This document shows positions 31,301-37,482 of a DNA stretch of 64,000 bases, in pieces; the first letter of the stretch is position 1, and the number at the start of each line of letters is the position of its first letter. Made by a program: the position numbers and the translations under genes. The stretch comes from Verrucomicrobiaceae bacterium (GTDB lineage: Bacteria > Verrucomicrobiota > Verrucomicrobiia > Verrucomicrobiales > Akkermansiaceae): the NCBI GenBank assembly GCA_027486655.1, contig JAIXOR010000034.1, positions 1 through 64,000 on the forward strand, written 5' to 3'. Under the pieces are notes generated by a model, which was not told the origin of the DNA, searched no databases, and saw only the letters and a program-made list of their open reading frames with translations.

Positions 31301-32208
31301 GACAGTTTGGTGCGGAGTCGGCCGCCGGAGACGCTGTAGTTGTTGCGTCCGGCGAAGCCCGACCAGATCGCGGAGTCAATCGCTGTGCCGTCGAAGTGGT
31401 CTGTTAGAGGAAGGATCGTGTAGTCCTGCGGTTTCTCGGCGGCGGGGGCCCAGGGCGCGTGGCGGGGGACGAACTGGACGGCATCAGCCACGACGTTTTC
31501 GTTCGCGCCGTTGTTGCGGATCACGACGCGGGTGGTGGTGCCTGCTTCGGCGGTGACGTTGGTGAGGAGGTTCCAGACGCCGCCGTTGATTTCCTGATTT
31601 AAGATGAAGGTGCGCTGGCCGTCGGGGAAAACGACATCGACGGGAGTGTTGGTGGCGCGGTTCGGGTAGGCGGACCAGCGGAGATAGACGTCGTAATTGC
31701 CGCGGGCCGGAAGGGTCGGCGTGAACGTGTAGGTGGCGGTCGGTGTGGTGCTGCTGGAACCGCCGGCATAGACGGCGTTGGTGCCGTGGGAGCCGGTGAT
31801 GTTGGTGGTGAGCCAGTTGCCGGTGATGGTCAGGCCGGGTGCGGATCCGCCGGGGGCGACGTTGTCGAGGATGACACCTGGAGCCGCCCAGACGCCGCGG
31901 GTGGCGGGGCTTTCTCCGGTGGCGTCTGTGGCGGTGACGGTGTAGTAGAGAAAGCTGCCGGGTGTGGCGGTGGTGTCGGTGAAGGTCGTGGTAGTGACGG
32001 TTCCCAACAGGGTGAGCGCCGCGGTAGGGGACGCGCCGCGTTTCACCTTGTAGCCGGTGGCACCGGGGACTGCGGACCAGGAGAGCGTGACTGCTCCGGA
32101 GAGCGGAGAGGGAGCCTGGGCGACTGTGGCCGGGGCTGAGGGGGAGGCTTTGCTGATGGCGCTGGTGAGACAAAGTCCGACCAGCAGTTTCTGAAGCACG
32201 GATGCCAT
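22321..32208 (-). CDS. Giant secreted multidomain protein: FnIII, GH16, beta-strand repeats, HYR, GH29, DNRLRE-like
   Basis: 3295 residues, preceded by a signal peptide (LQKLLVGLCLTSAISKAS). Approximate domain order: FnIII 25-105; golvesin-like beta-sandwich 112-250; GH16 260-510 with ExDxxE in YEIDAPEFF near 370; PATR repeats 515-1050; an internal DPDNDG segment near 1065; PATR 1110-1400; three HYR-type Ig domains 1470-1705; GH29 1720-2130 with FGMFVHWGPTSVY, LTAKHHDGHALWP and nucleophile segment DMLWFDTP near 1910; PATR 2240-2730; an Ig-like domain; DNRLRE-like 2860-3075; C-terminal module 3185-3295. Both catalytic domains retain their core motifs. It should be an extracellular or surface enzyme joining endo-cleavage with fucose removal. 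It starts 44 bp after the FecR gene and contains nine TGTTAGA words. Confidence 0.9.
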   Translation of the reverse strand: MASVLQKLLVGLCLTSAISKASPSAPATVAQAPSPLSGAVTLSWSAVPGATGYKVKRGASPTAALTLLGTVTTTTFTDTTATPGSFLYYTVTATDATGESPATRGVWAAPGVILDNVAPGGSAPGLTITGNWLTTNITGSHGTNAVYAGGSSSTTPTATYTFTPTLPARGNYDVYLRWSAYPNRATNTPVDVVFPDGQRTFILNQEINGGVWNLLTNVTAEAGTTTRVVIRNNGANENVVADAVQFVPRHAPWAPAAEKPQDYTILPLTDHFDGTAIDSAIWSGFAGRNNYSVSGGRLRTKLSYVGSTPIGSATSADLKNEANWSEGGISSRHNQKFGYHEARLRIPQAPATGVDMAYWHVALDGALRSYEIDAPEFFNSRTDPATNNYGFGVWNHLNGVRTWDYSKKYPTLGDVTQFITIGLEWRTDNSQVVYINGQKVYTAPSSGMNDTESIHGSAIILSTKVLDWLNPNAALDGQEALWDYTSYYQKPGWLGAVDGTWNNAANWGPDGLPGPGFAAVFNVPNAPAAVSLTSDQTLQSLYLDGATLPAHTFSGPGKLILGAGKPGDASVTHGGIGMSTDVTSDQTVNTDIVGLQTLQFVNHSRVTSNALRLNGLISGDGVAPRDIEFTSPIAGDASDGVIILGQPLGPGIRHVHKAGDTSFTLPANSQHSGELRIVRGPVVIPAISSLGTDPASSVVLSPKYLHSDPWRPRLTYTGPAASSAHTIRFDGRFPDGILESNGTGPLSWTGNVIFGNGGSPSVIRSANPRLTLGATTSSGNNVFAGNISDANVVTSITNSDGTTSIAPAKLSLNKTGSGTWILTGTNSLSSTLSVSQGKLVIGSGTSGSLALTAPAGVSTGSGAELIFDRDDATTFSAPISGAGTFRKRGAGVLALSGTHTYSGSTVIEAGTLTGTPTLSSAVNVGSGHLAIPSSGIFRFAGALTFTGSGRIVCDMSSTAGLGQITSGAPLASPGTVNVTLNSPGSTINFTDSFWSTMRIWPLVNAPSRSANFTLGTVTTDAGGRAASAYGTFSIQNNANGISLAWLPTGLTTDDQWRFTWFGTTSNTGNAADSADPDNDGITNAQERALNYDPTVVQPLTFTNTSTAGSLLWSTASNWSPAAAPAGGTAARIGFFTGQSLATGTININVDPVGPIAVNQLNLNGTRNSTSPVVNLTGSAFSLSATGSTQPSISLTGPTSGFTYNVANALTLAATTTIDGPNSGTFRFNGPISGTGGLTRTGGFAIVVLTANNSYEGTTTLSAGSTQVGNGGSTGTLGTGPLVNNASLTFNRSGTYSLPQAISGTGGSSFTGGATYTLAGAHNGSGAISVSSTSTLVVSGGISSASNLTLSNTATLENRGSITLTGNLAAPASTTFRARLGQSGAAPLNVAGTVTLGATLALDIAEYLPQTTVLTLVNKTSAGAISGTFSGRADNTTFTVAGPGGNYTFRIRYIGGDGNDVTLTVESAPPGPPVVTVPDPITVEAAGPAGTVVNFVTSAVSSSGQPLSTTNTPASGSLFPLGVTTVSASATSGNLTSNKTFTVTVVDSTAPIITLPADLTVEATGPSGAVVNFAPTASDAISGAVVPSSSPASGSTFPLGTTAVTVTAADPSGNTATGSFNVTVVDTTGPALTVPASVSLGTADTSAAVTFTTWAVDLVNGAIVPETSPPSGFIFPLGTSTVTASATDAAGNTTTKTFNVTVYDSTGTRQTTPGGTVETPTARDARLAWWREAKFGMFVHWGPTSVYEGAYNGQEVVTYADWMMFGQQIPVADYTSTASTFNPVQFNAEDWVLLAKAAGQKYIVLTAKHHDGHALWPSDASNFDIADVSGFPRNILQELVDACREHGLKVGFYYSHAKDWNNPGGAIGNFSPNNDQPWDPAQAGNMDDYLTDVSVPQVRELLTEFGPIDMLWFDTPANMTDTRAAAFRAALGQQPNLIVNDRLGGVYQGDFDTPEGSIPATAESGGRDFETCMTIGDKWFYNRYDTRPKSYSQLLRNLIDISHKGGNFLLNVGPDSQGRIPGYAADRLQRMGEWLRLNGESIYGTVAGPWTASQIPWGRATRKGNRLYLHVFDWPADGTLEVPLASTVTGARLLASPTTALTTSTANGQLTISLPATAPDPVASVIIVDYSGTLTSGNSAPVVVDGNAVSTAGAAADLSLRTLASDDVTATTSLVFAVSNGIGGTVALQPDGHTARFTPAPGFTGDMSYTFTARDAGNLTSAPATVRISEPVVTRNWTSASTGNWSTAGNWNPATAPASSRGSHLSFFSGLTVPGASRTFTQDIATPLRLNRLSLTGTGASGANLTLDGNGLEFVRNGATLPTIDLTCTGGVATYNVAQPITLGADLTINGPNSATHIFSGVISGPGGITRTGEYASLIFTANSTYTGPTRLLGGSTQIGNGGTTGSLGSGPLTLDGSLSINRSNAFEFSQAISGSGSIVHNGTGTTTLGSSNSYSGTTNIHRGILVVSSLNSHNDGVPPLSASSLGAPLSPFTAIIGLGSSSGSATLRYTGPGETTDRPINLRGTFGATLDHAGSGLLKFTSDFQATGAGSKTLTLTGSGSGEIAGAIVDNSLSNKTSLAKSGSGTWILSGNPTYTGTTTVSAGNLTIAGTLASPAALTVSSGATLSGSGTIASPVTINGTLAPNGMQLSNSLSLASTARLRIEGSANDAASLGGLAGTSISITSGAALDLVFNAPNSSVNFLHAFWRSPRSWPVLAGTSRSGTLALGTVTADASGNPAATYGTFSLEHTSTGVNLLWTPLPGFAVVENPAIELLLPLSNPVTLPDSQSALRLALSLNGGTGTTLAWTKLSGPGTVTFGNATSTDTTASFSADGTYVLRATATNTLGSSSLDLTVRVNPATTLSLRQGQNGYIHTATFIRSDTRTWNSGARDQFIVGRSGGTIFRSLLSFPLGSLPPEAVLQSVSLDLWTSEASSGNVGELQLRHLTGNFNEGSGNGSSSAHGIHSGADWNSRVGGFALDGLWAGGGGLEGSDYEPTTLSTREGFSASVLGLQHTFPTTNEFLDAAATARASGQPLNLLLFSPATEAGTSSAFVRLGSDENGSSSRRPLLTLGFSLPTVPVVNPGSAPAAEVGIDAPLNGSASDAITTQWSHLSGPGSVIFGDPASPVTTVRFSHPGTHLLRLSAANGSGESSRTLSLTVTGVALTALESWRQTHFGTTANTGSAADSADPDFDGLENLLEFAIGTLPNTSNSQPGSLLKNGSTLEFTYPRSHAAVADGVAFAVEWSDTLGNDWTPNLVTHAPLPGTDDGTRQLWKASVPAGTNRRFLHLRITAP

Positions 32209-32252
32209 GGGTGGGGAGAGGGTTTGGGTAGACGGGTCGCCGGGCAGGCAGT

Positions 32253-33860
32253 TCAGGGTTTGCCCGCTTGATAGATGGCCTGGAGTTCGCCTTCGCTCAG
32301 CGCCCGGTTGATGATGGCGAGTTCATCGAGTCTTCCGTTGAAGTTCCGGTAAGCGTCGGGACTTCTTCTGGATTCCGCATTGAGGTCGCCGCTGTTCCAG
32401 TTGCCGAAGGTGTAGCTGTTGTGGATCACGGGGAGATGATCCTTGAATTCTCCCTGGCCGATCTGCGCGCCGTCCCGGTAGTGGCGGACGCTTCCGGTGG
32501 TGGAATCGTAGGTGGAGGCAAGGAAGATCCAGCGTCCGAGGTCGAGATCCGTCATGGCAGGCGCCCGGACCGGGCCTTCCCAGGAGTGGGGTTCTCCGGG
32601 GTTGCCTTTGCCATTGGTGATGGCGAGGCGGAGGTTGCCGTTTCCGTCGAGCATCCATGAGAGTGCCGATGTCCGGTAGGCATCCGGCATGAGAAGGATC
32701 TGATAGAGATTGGGCAGGCTGTCCACGCGGACCCAGGCGAGGAAGGTGGCGGCCTTGTGTGTTCCGGCCAGGCGGAAGAGCATGCGGTCTCCGCGTCCGC
32801 TGAATTCCAAGGCCCGTTTGCCGGGCCAGCGACCTTCCGTCCAGCCGGTGCCGACCAATGAGGCGTGAGAGGGGATGGCGGCGGAGGATGCGTGGTTTCT
32901 GACCGACCGTGCGGACGGATGGGCTTCTCCGAAATGATAGGCGAGCAGGGTGCCCGGATCGTTGGCGAGGGATTTGGATGCGGACAACCAGCGGGAGGCG
33001 GAAGCTTCGCGGTTTGCGGCGATGCGGCCGTCGAAATTGGCGACGGAGGGGAAGAGTGCGTCCGAGGCTGAGGTGGCTTTGGTGTTTCCACGTGAGTCCA
33101 CTGCGACGGCTTCTTCGTCGGTGAGCAGGACGGGGGATCCATTGGCGTGGATTTCCACTTCGCCTTGCATCACCTTGACGAGCGAGTCCCCTGCGGGCCG
33201 GACTTGCAGGCCGAAGATCGTTCCGAGATCCACTACCCGTGACGAGGGGGTGTGGATGCTGAATCCGCGGGCTGGCGGCGGGACGGTGGCTAACAGATTG
33301 CCGGAACGACACGCGACTTCCATTCCGGAGATGAGCGAAATTTCCGCAGGACCTTCTAACAGGATGCGCGCGCCACTTGAAAACTCAAGGGAGGCCATGC
33401 CCGAGGAGAGCTTGAGAGGGCCGGGGAGAAGCGAGCTTCCGGAGCGTGGGGATTCCCCCTGCCAAACGGCGTCGCTTTCCTCCTTGAGGAGGGCAACCGG
33501 TGCGGTTTCCGGGGCGGCGGGTGTATGGGGTTTCGTTCCGAGTGCGAGCCATGCGAGGAATCCGCAGAAAAGAAGCACTGCGGCGACCGCAAGCGAGTTG
33601 GCGGCTTGCTTGCGGCGGGGTGCGCGGTTCCGATGGGCAGGGAGGGGCGGCTTTGGTGCGGTTTCCAGCATGGCGACCATGTGATCGTCTCTCAGCCGGT
33701 TGATCAGGGCGCTTTCGTCCACCAGCAGCCGAGCCATGGTAGCGCGGTGGGCAGGGCTTTGGCGCAGAAGTTCATTGAGTCTGGCGCGTGCGGAGGCGTC
33801 GTTCCCGTCGCGAGCGGCGAGAAGCAGGTCCAGCAAGGTGGTTTCGGAATCCGGGCTCAT
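32253..33860 (-). CDS. FecR-domain anti-sigma-like membrane protein with C-terminal LamG/concanavalin domain
   Basis: A 535-residue single-pass membrane protein. Residues 1-85 form a cytoplasmic segment resembling sigma-binding regions of FecR partners. One transmembrane helix follows near 88-106 (LAVAAVLLFCGFLAWLAL). The periplasmic FecR domain spans about 150-260 (GARILLEGPAEISLISG...FSIHTPSSRVVDLGTIFGLQV...VKVMQGEVEI). A LamG-type glycan-binding-like domain covers 300-530 (TFLAWVRVDSLPNLYQILLM...NGRLDELAIINRALSEGELQAIY). The layout allows an outside signal, perhaps a polysaccharide bound by LamG, to control the sigma factor. The start overlaps the sigma gene by 4 bp (ATGA). Confidence 0.88.
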   Translation of the reverse strand: MSPDSETTLLDLLLAARDGNDASARARLNELLRQSPAHRATMARLLVDESALINRLRDDHMVAMLETAPKPPLPAHRNRAPRRKQAANSLAVAAVLLFCGFLAWLALGTKPHTPAAPETAPVALLKEESDAVWQGESPRSGSSLLPGPLKLSSGMASLEFSSGARILLEGPAEISLISGMEVACRSGNLLATVPPPARGFSIHTPSSRVVDLGTIFGLQVRPAGDSLVKVMQGEVEIHANGSPVLLTDEEAVAVDSRGNTKATSASDALFPSVANFDGRIAANREASASRWLSASKSLANDPGTLLAYHFGEAHPSARSVRNHASSAAIPSHASLVGTGWTEGRWPGKRALEFSGRGDRMLFRLAGTHKAATFLAWVRVDSLPNLYQILLMPDAYRTSALSWMLDGNGNLRLAITNGKGNPGEPHSWEGPVRAPAMTDLDLGRWIFLASTYDSTTGSVRHYRDGAQIGQGEFKDHLPVIHNSYTFGNWNSGDLNAESRRSPDAYRNFNGRLDELAIINRALSEGELQAIYQAGKP

Positions 33861-34390
33861 GCGGGGGCCTTGGAGAGTTGTTGCTGGATGCAGTCACCGA
33901 GCGAGCGGCGCAGGCGCAGCATGATCATTTTCATGGCGCTTTCTCCGCGCCGGGACTCGGCTGCGAGTTGTTTGAGGCTCTTGCCCTGGTGGTAGTGGGC
34001 ATCGAGCAGGCTGCGGTTTTCCTGAGAAAGTTTCTCGAGGCAGTTCCCGAGGGCGCGGCGGCGTTCTTGGAGTTCGCAGGCGAAGGATTCGGTTTCCTCT
34101 GCCATCGAATGGATGACGTCCGGATCGAAGACGAGGCGGTCGCGCGAGCGGTCGCGGAAGTGCGAGAGGATGGTGAAGCGGGCGACGGCGAAAGCCCAGG
34201 GGAGGAACTCGGTCTCTGGATTCCAATCGGCGGACTTGTGCCAGAGCTTGAGGTTGGTTTCCTGAAGGACCTCCCAGGCGTCCTCACGGCGGGCGAGGTT
34301 GGCGTGACAGAACGCCTCAAGCACCGGCTGGTGGCGGGTGAGCGCTTCGATGAACCGGGAGTCCGGTGGGTTTGGAGAACGATCCGTCAT
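33857..34390 (-). CDS. ECF-type RNA polymerase sigma factor (Planctomycetota/Verrucomicrobiota group)
   Basis: A 177-residue sigma-70 family protein. Region 2 is visible in HANLARREDAWEVLQETNLKLW and ETEFLPWAFAVARFTILSHFRDRSRDRL, and region 4 in LSQENRSLLDAHYHQGKSLKQLAAESRRGESAMKMIMLRLRRSL. Size and motifs fit ECF factors that pair with FecR/LamG proteins in these phyla. The gene is translationally coupled to the FecR gene and heads the run of genes down to 18558, so it probably directs their transcription. No autoregulatory promoter could be identified in the 100 bp upstream, which include a small CGGGA/TCCCG hairpin close to the ATG. Confidence 0.9.
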   Translation of the reverse strand: MTDRSPNPPDSRFIEALTRHQPVLEAFCHANLARREDAWEVLQETNLKLWHKSADWNPETEFLPWAFAVARFTILSHFRDRSRDRLVFDPDVIHSMAEETESFACELQERRRALGNCLEKLSQENRSLLDAHYHQGKSLKQLAAESRRGESAMKMIMLRLRRSLGDCIQQQLSKAPA

Positions 34391-34490
34391 GCTGTCCGGG
34401 AGGATATTCCCGAAGGTGGCGGAGGGTCACCGGAAATCCAGGGCTCGTCGAGATTTCGCGCCGTGTCCGGCCGGAGCCGCGGGTCGGGGA

Positions 34491-37307
34491 TCACCGCTTG
34501 CGGCGACGCAGCAGGGTGATGAGGCCAAGACCGCCGATGAGGGCGGCACCGGGTTCCGGGACGGCCATGAGGGCCACGTCGTTGCCACCGGTGAAGAGTC
34601 CTGTGCCGGAGTTAGCGTTGTAGCTGATCTGCCAGGTGTAGCCGCCGAAAGTGGTGACGACGTCATTCTGCGCGAGGCCGGCGAAGGTGCCGGAAACGGC
34701 ATCCGCTCCATCGTTGAGGAGGATGAAGATGAGGTTGCCGTTCGCAGGTGAGAAGCCGCTGAAGCTGGTGGTGAGGATGCCGCCGAGGGTGATGGTGCCG
34801 AGGACGTTCACTTGATCGTGCTGGGTGCCTGCGGTGAGTCCGTTGACCTCGATGTTGAGGGTGCCGGCCTGGTTGTAGTTTCCATCCACGGTGAGTTGGC
34901 CGGGGCTGCTGCCCGGGTTGAGGGAGCCGCCGGAGAGGATGCTCAGGTCGCCGACGGTGCCGGAGCCGCTGAGTGACGCACCGGATTCCACGGTGGTGAG
35001 GCTGCTGGTGGAGATGTTGCCGCTGACGACCAGGTTTCCGGATTTGACGTTGGTGGCTCCGAGGTAGCCGTTGGAGTTGCTGGAAACGATGTAAGTGCCG
35101 GAACGGCCGCCGGTGGTGCCGAAGTCGATGCCGCCGTTGCCGGTGATGGCTCCGGAGAGTTCGAGCGAAACGGGGCTGGAGGTGACCACATCCTCACGGG
35201 TGTTGACGGTGAGGGTGCCGGCGGTGGAGACGGAGCCGGTAATGGCGGTGCTGAGCGAGGACTGGCCGTTGAGGCGATTGGTGAGGGTGGACGAGCCTTG
35301 GAACGCGATGGATTCCGAATTGAAGCTGACGCTGGTCTGGCTGAAGGGATCGAGCAGTAGAGTGCCGCCGTTCTGGATGGTCGTGGTGCCGGCCGCCGCG
35401 CCGCCGGCGGTGCTGCCCATCGAGTTGGGGTTGCGCAGGCTGAGGGTGGCACCGTTGCTGACGACGATATCGCCGGTGAAGCCGTTGCCGTAGGTGGCGT
35501 TGGCGGTGTTTTGTCCAAGGGCGACCACGCCGGGGCCGTTGATGGTGAGCTGGCCGGTTCCTGAGAGAGTGCCGCCGGAGCGGAAGGTGGCGGCCGAGTT
35601 GGTGACTTCAAGAACGCTGTTGGCCGTGAGGTTGAGAGCAAGGTTGTTCGAGGAAATCGTCGTGCTTCCGGTATAACTGAGCGTTCCACCTCCAAGGGTG
35701 ATGGTCTTGGCTGCGGCAAGGCTGCCGAGGTTTCCATTTCCGGTGTTGGTTTGGCTGGAGAAGCTGAGGACTCCGGAGTTCACGCTGACGCCTCCGGTGA
35801 ATGTGCTGCCGGTGTTGGAAAGTGTCTGGGTTCCGGATCCGTTCTTGATCAGGCTTCCTGCGCCGGAGAGGACGCCGGAGTAGCTGGTGTTCTCGTTGTT
35901 TCCACCGACTGAAAGGGCGATCGCGGCAGGAGAGCCCGCGTTGTTCTGCAGGGCGAGGTTGCTGGAGCCGGCGAGGCCTCCGACGGTGAAGGCATTTCCG
36001 CCGACGGTGCTGGAGAAGACCGCGGTGCCTCCACTGAGGGTCAGCGTGCTGTTCTGGATGGCGTTCTGGTTGCCGAGAAGGATGCTTCCTCCCTGGACGG
36101 TGGTGCTGCCGACGAAGGTGTTGGCACCGGCGATGGTCAGAACGGTGGTGTTTTGTTTGACGAGGCGCAGGTTGTTCTCGTTGGTTCCCGCTCCGCCGAG
36201 CACGACCGCCGTGGTGAGGGTGTCGTCAAGGCTGCGGTTGAGAGTGAGTACGGACATGCCTGAGGCACCGCCGACGATTTTGTTGCCGCTGGTGGAGCCA
36301 AACGCGACATCGCCGGTGAATGTGGCGGAGCCGGCGGTGGTTCCATCGGAGAGCCGCAGGGTTCCGCTGGTGGGGCCGGTGGCGTTTCCAAGGGTGAGGC
36401 CGACACCGGTCAGGGACCCGGCGACCTCCACGACACTTGATCGCACATCGGTGGTGCCGGTGGTGGTGAGGGTGGACTTGATGGTGATGGCGGTGGATGG
36501 CGTCGCGTTGCCTGCGATGATGCCTGCGCTGCCGATGCTCTGGACGTCCGAGGTGCTGTCACCGAGAACGAGCTTTCCAGTTGAGCCGAAACTGGCGCCA
36601 GAACCGAAGGTGATGCCCGATGCGCTTCCCCAGGTCTGGTTGCCGGCGATGGTCCAGGTGCCTGCCCATGACGTGTTGCCCTGCTGGATGGAGCTGTTGA
36701 GGGCGGTTCCGAGATTGGAGGTGATGCGGCCGTTGCCTGCGCCGCCGAGGCGAAGTTGGTAGTTCGCTCCCGGCGAGGCGGAGATGCTGCCATTGAGCTG
36801 GAGGTCGGTTGCGGCGGCTCCGTTGTTTGCCACGAGCTTGAGAATGGTTCCCACGGCTGTGTTGACCTGAATGTTGGAGTCGACGGTCGCAGTGCCGGTC
36901 AGCGCCGCATTGGTCTGGATCAGGCCGTTGGCATCTCCGCTGCCGGTTGCGCCGGTGAGGGAAATGGTGCCGCCGGTGAGCAGGATGCTGGCACCTTCCT
37001 GAAAGTTGAGGCCTTGGGCGATGCGGGTGCCACTGGCGGTGATGGTGAAACTGCCGGTCGCAGTGGTGTCTGCGGAGAAGACTGCGGTATTGGCGGTTCC
37101 CGGGTCAGCGGAGAGAGTTCCTGCACCGCCGGTGCTGTCGGTGTTCCAGAGAGTGTTCGTTCCATCCCATGCGCCCGATGGTGTGGCGGATCCCGGGCCG
37201 GCGCTGGTTCCATTCGTGTCCCAGAAGAGATCCGCGGCAGTGGCCGGGTTCAGGGTGATCAGAGTGGCTAATGCAAGCGTGGCCTGGAGCGAGGGGCGGG
37301 GTTTCAT
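34491..37307 (-). CDS. PEP-CTERM sorted protein with autotransporter-associated beta-strand repeats
   Basis: 938 residues, with the start placed at MKPRPSLQATLALATLITLNPATAADLFWD, which gives a normal signal peptide. The track's extra 33 residues run through the upstream region. The body is a long series of PATR units (such as GAGSLIKNGSGTQTLSNTGSTFTGGVSVNSG), expected to form a right-handed beta-helix. The C-terminus is a textbook PEP-CTERM anchor: VPEP, then GAALIGGLGLITLL, then RRRKR. Export would be followed by exosortase processing, although no exosortase gene is in the window. It has no catalytic domain, so a structural, adhesive or glycan-binding role is likely. It is separated from the neighbouring gene by a terminator and has a 28-bp box 72 bp upstream. 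Confidence 0.9.
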   Translation of the reverse strand: MKPRPSLQATLALATLITLNPATAADLFWDTNGTSAGPGSATPSGAWDGTNTLWNTDSTGGAGTLSADPGTANTAVFSADTTATGSFTITASGTRIAQGLNFQEGASILLTGGTISLTGATGSGDANGLIQTNAALTGTATVDSNIQVNTAVGTILKLVANNGAAATDLQLNGSISASPGANYQLRLGGAGNGRITSNLGTALNSSIQQGNTSWAGTWTIAGNQTWGSASGITFGSGASFGSTGKLVLGDSTSDVQSIGSAGIIAGNATPSTAITIKSTLTTTGTTDVRSSVVEVAGSLTGVGLTLGNATGPTSGTLRLSDGTTAGSATFTGDVAFGSTSGNKIVGGASGMSVLTLNRSLDDTLTTAVVLGGAGTNENNLRLVKQNTTVLTIAGANTFVGSTTVQGGSILLGNQNAIQNSTLTLSGGTAVFSSTVGGNAFTVGGLAGSSNLALQNNAGSPAAIALSVGGNNENTSYSGVLSGAGSLIKNGSGTQTLSNTGSTFTGGVSVNSGVLSFSSQTNTGNGNLGSLAAAKTITLGGGTLSYTGSTTISSNNLALNLTANSVLEVTNSAATFRSGGTLSGTGQLTINGPGVVALGQNTANATYGNGFTGDIVVSNGATLSLRNPNSMGSTAGGAAAGTTTIQNGGTLLLDPFSQTSVSFNSESIAFQGSSTLTNRLNGQSSLSTAITGSVSTAGTLTVNTREDVVTSSPVSLELSGAITGNGGIDFGTTGGRSGTYIVSSNSNGYLGATNVKSGNLVVSGNISTSSLTTVESGASLSGSGTVGDLSILSGGSLNPGSSPGQLTVDGNYNQAGTLNIEVNGLTAGTQHDQVNVLGTITLGGILTTSFSGFSPANGNLIFILLNDGADAVSGTFAGLAQNDVVTTFGGYTWQISYNANSGTGLFTGGNDVALMAVPEPGAALIGGLGLITLLRRRKR

Positions 37308-37378
37308 GAGTGAGTTTTCCAAAGGGCTTGTATGGAGCCTAATGTGCGGAAAGCCGCGTGTTCGTGAAATCCACGTTT

Positions 37379-37406
37379 GCGTATTTGTTGAGGACGATTG
37401 CGCCAA
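37379..37406 (-). promoter_or_regulatory. 28-bp box TTGGCGCAA-N11-AAATACGC upstream of the PEP-CTERM gene
   Basis: Read on the minus strand, TTGGCGCAA and AAATACGC are separated by 11 unrelated bases. The same two half-sites with identical spacing occur at 40770-40797, in front of the next PATR gene. The distance to the ATG is 72 bp and the box lies downstream of the terminator of the previous gene, as expected for a promoter or operator. The XylR/AraC-type regulator encoded at 40819-41958 is the obvious candidate binder, but this is inferred from proximity. Confidence 0.5.
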
Positions 37407-37420
37407 TGCGTCGATCCGGA

Positions 37421-37458
37421 AAATGAAAACGCCGGAAGGCCATGAGGCCTCCCGGCGT
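37421..37458 (-). terminator. Intrinsic terminator after the 1062-residue PATR gene
   Basis: On the minus strand, ACGCCGG-G-AGGCC and GGCCT-T-CCGGCGT pair around a TCAT loop. The stem is 12 bp plus one mismatch and is followed by TTTTCATTTT. It lies 25-62 bp after the stop codon at 37483, so the two neighbouring PATR genes are separate transcripts. Confidence 0.85.
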
Positions 37459-37482
37459 GATTGAGGAACCTGTTCCCGGAGA

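Noticed and set aside
22321-32208. Possible CRISPR-like or tandem DNA repeats in the giant gene
   Set aside because: The repeats are degenerate at protein level (PATR units), of variable length and not conserved as identical DNA repeats with spacers.
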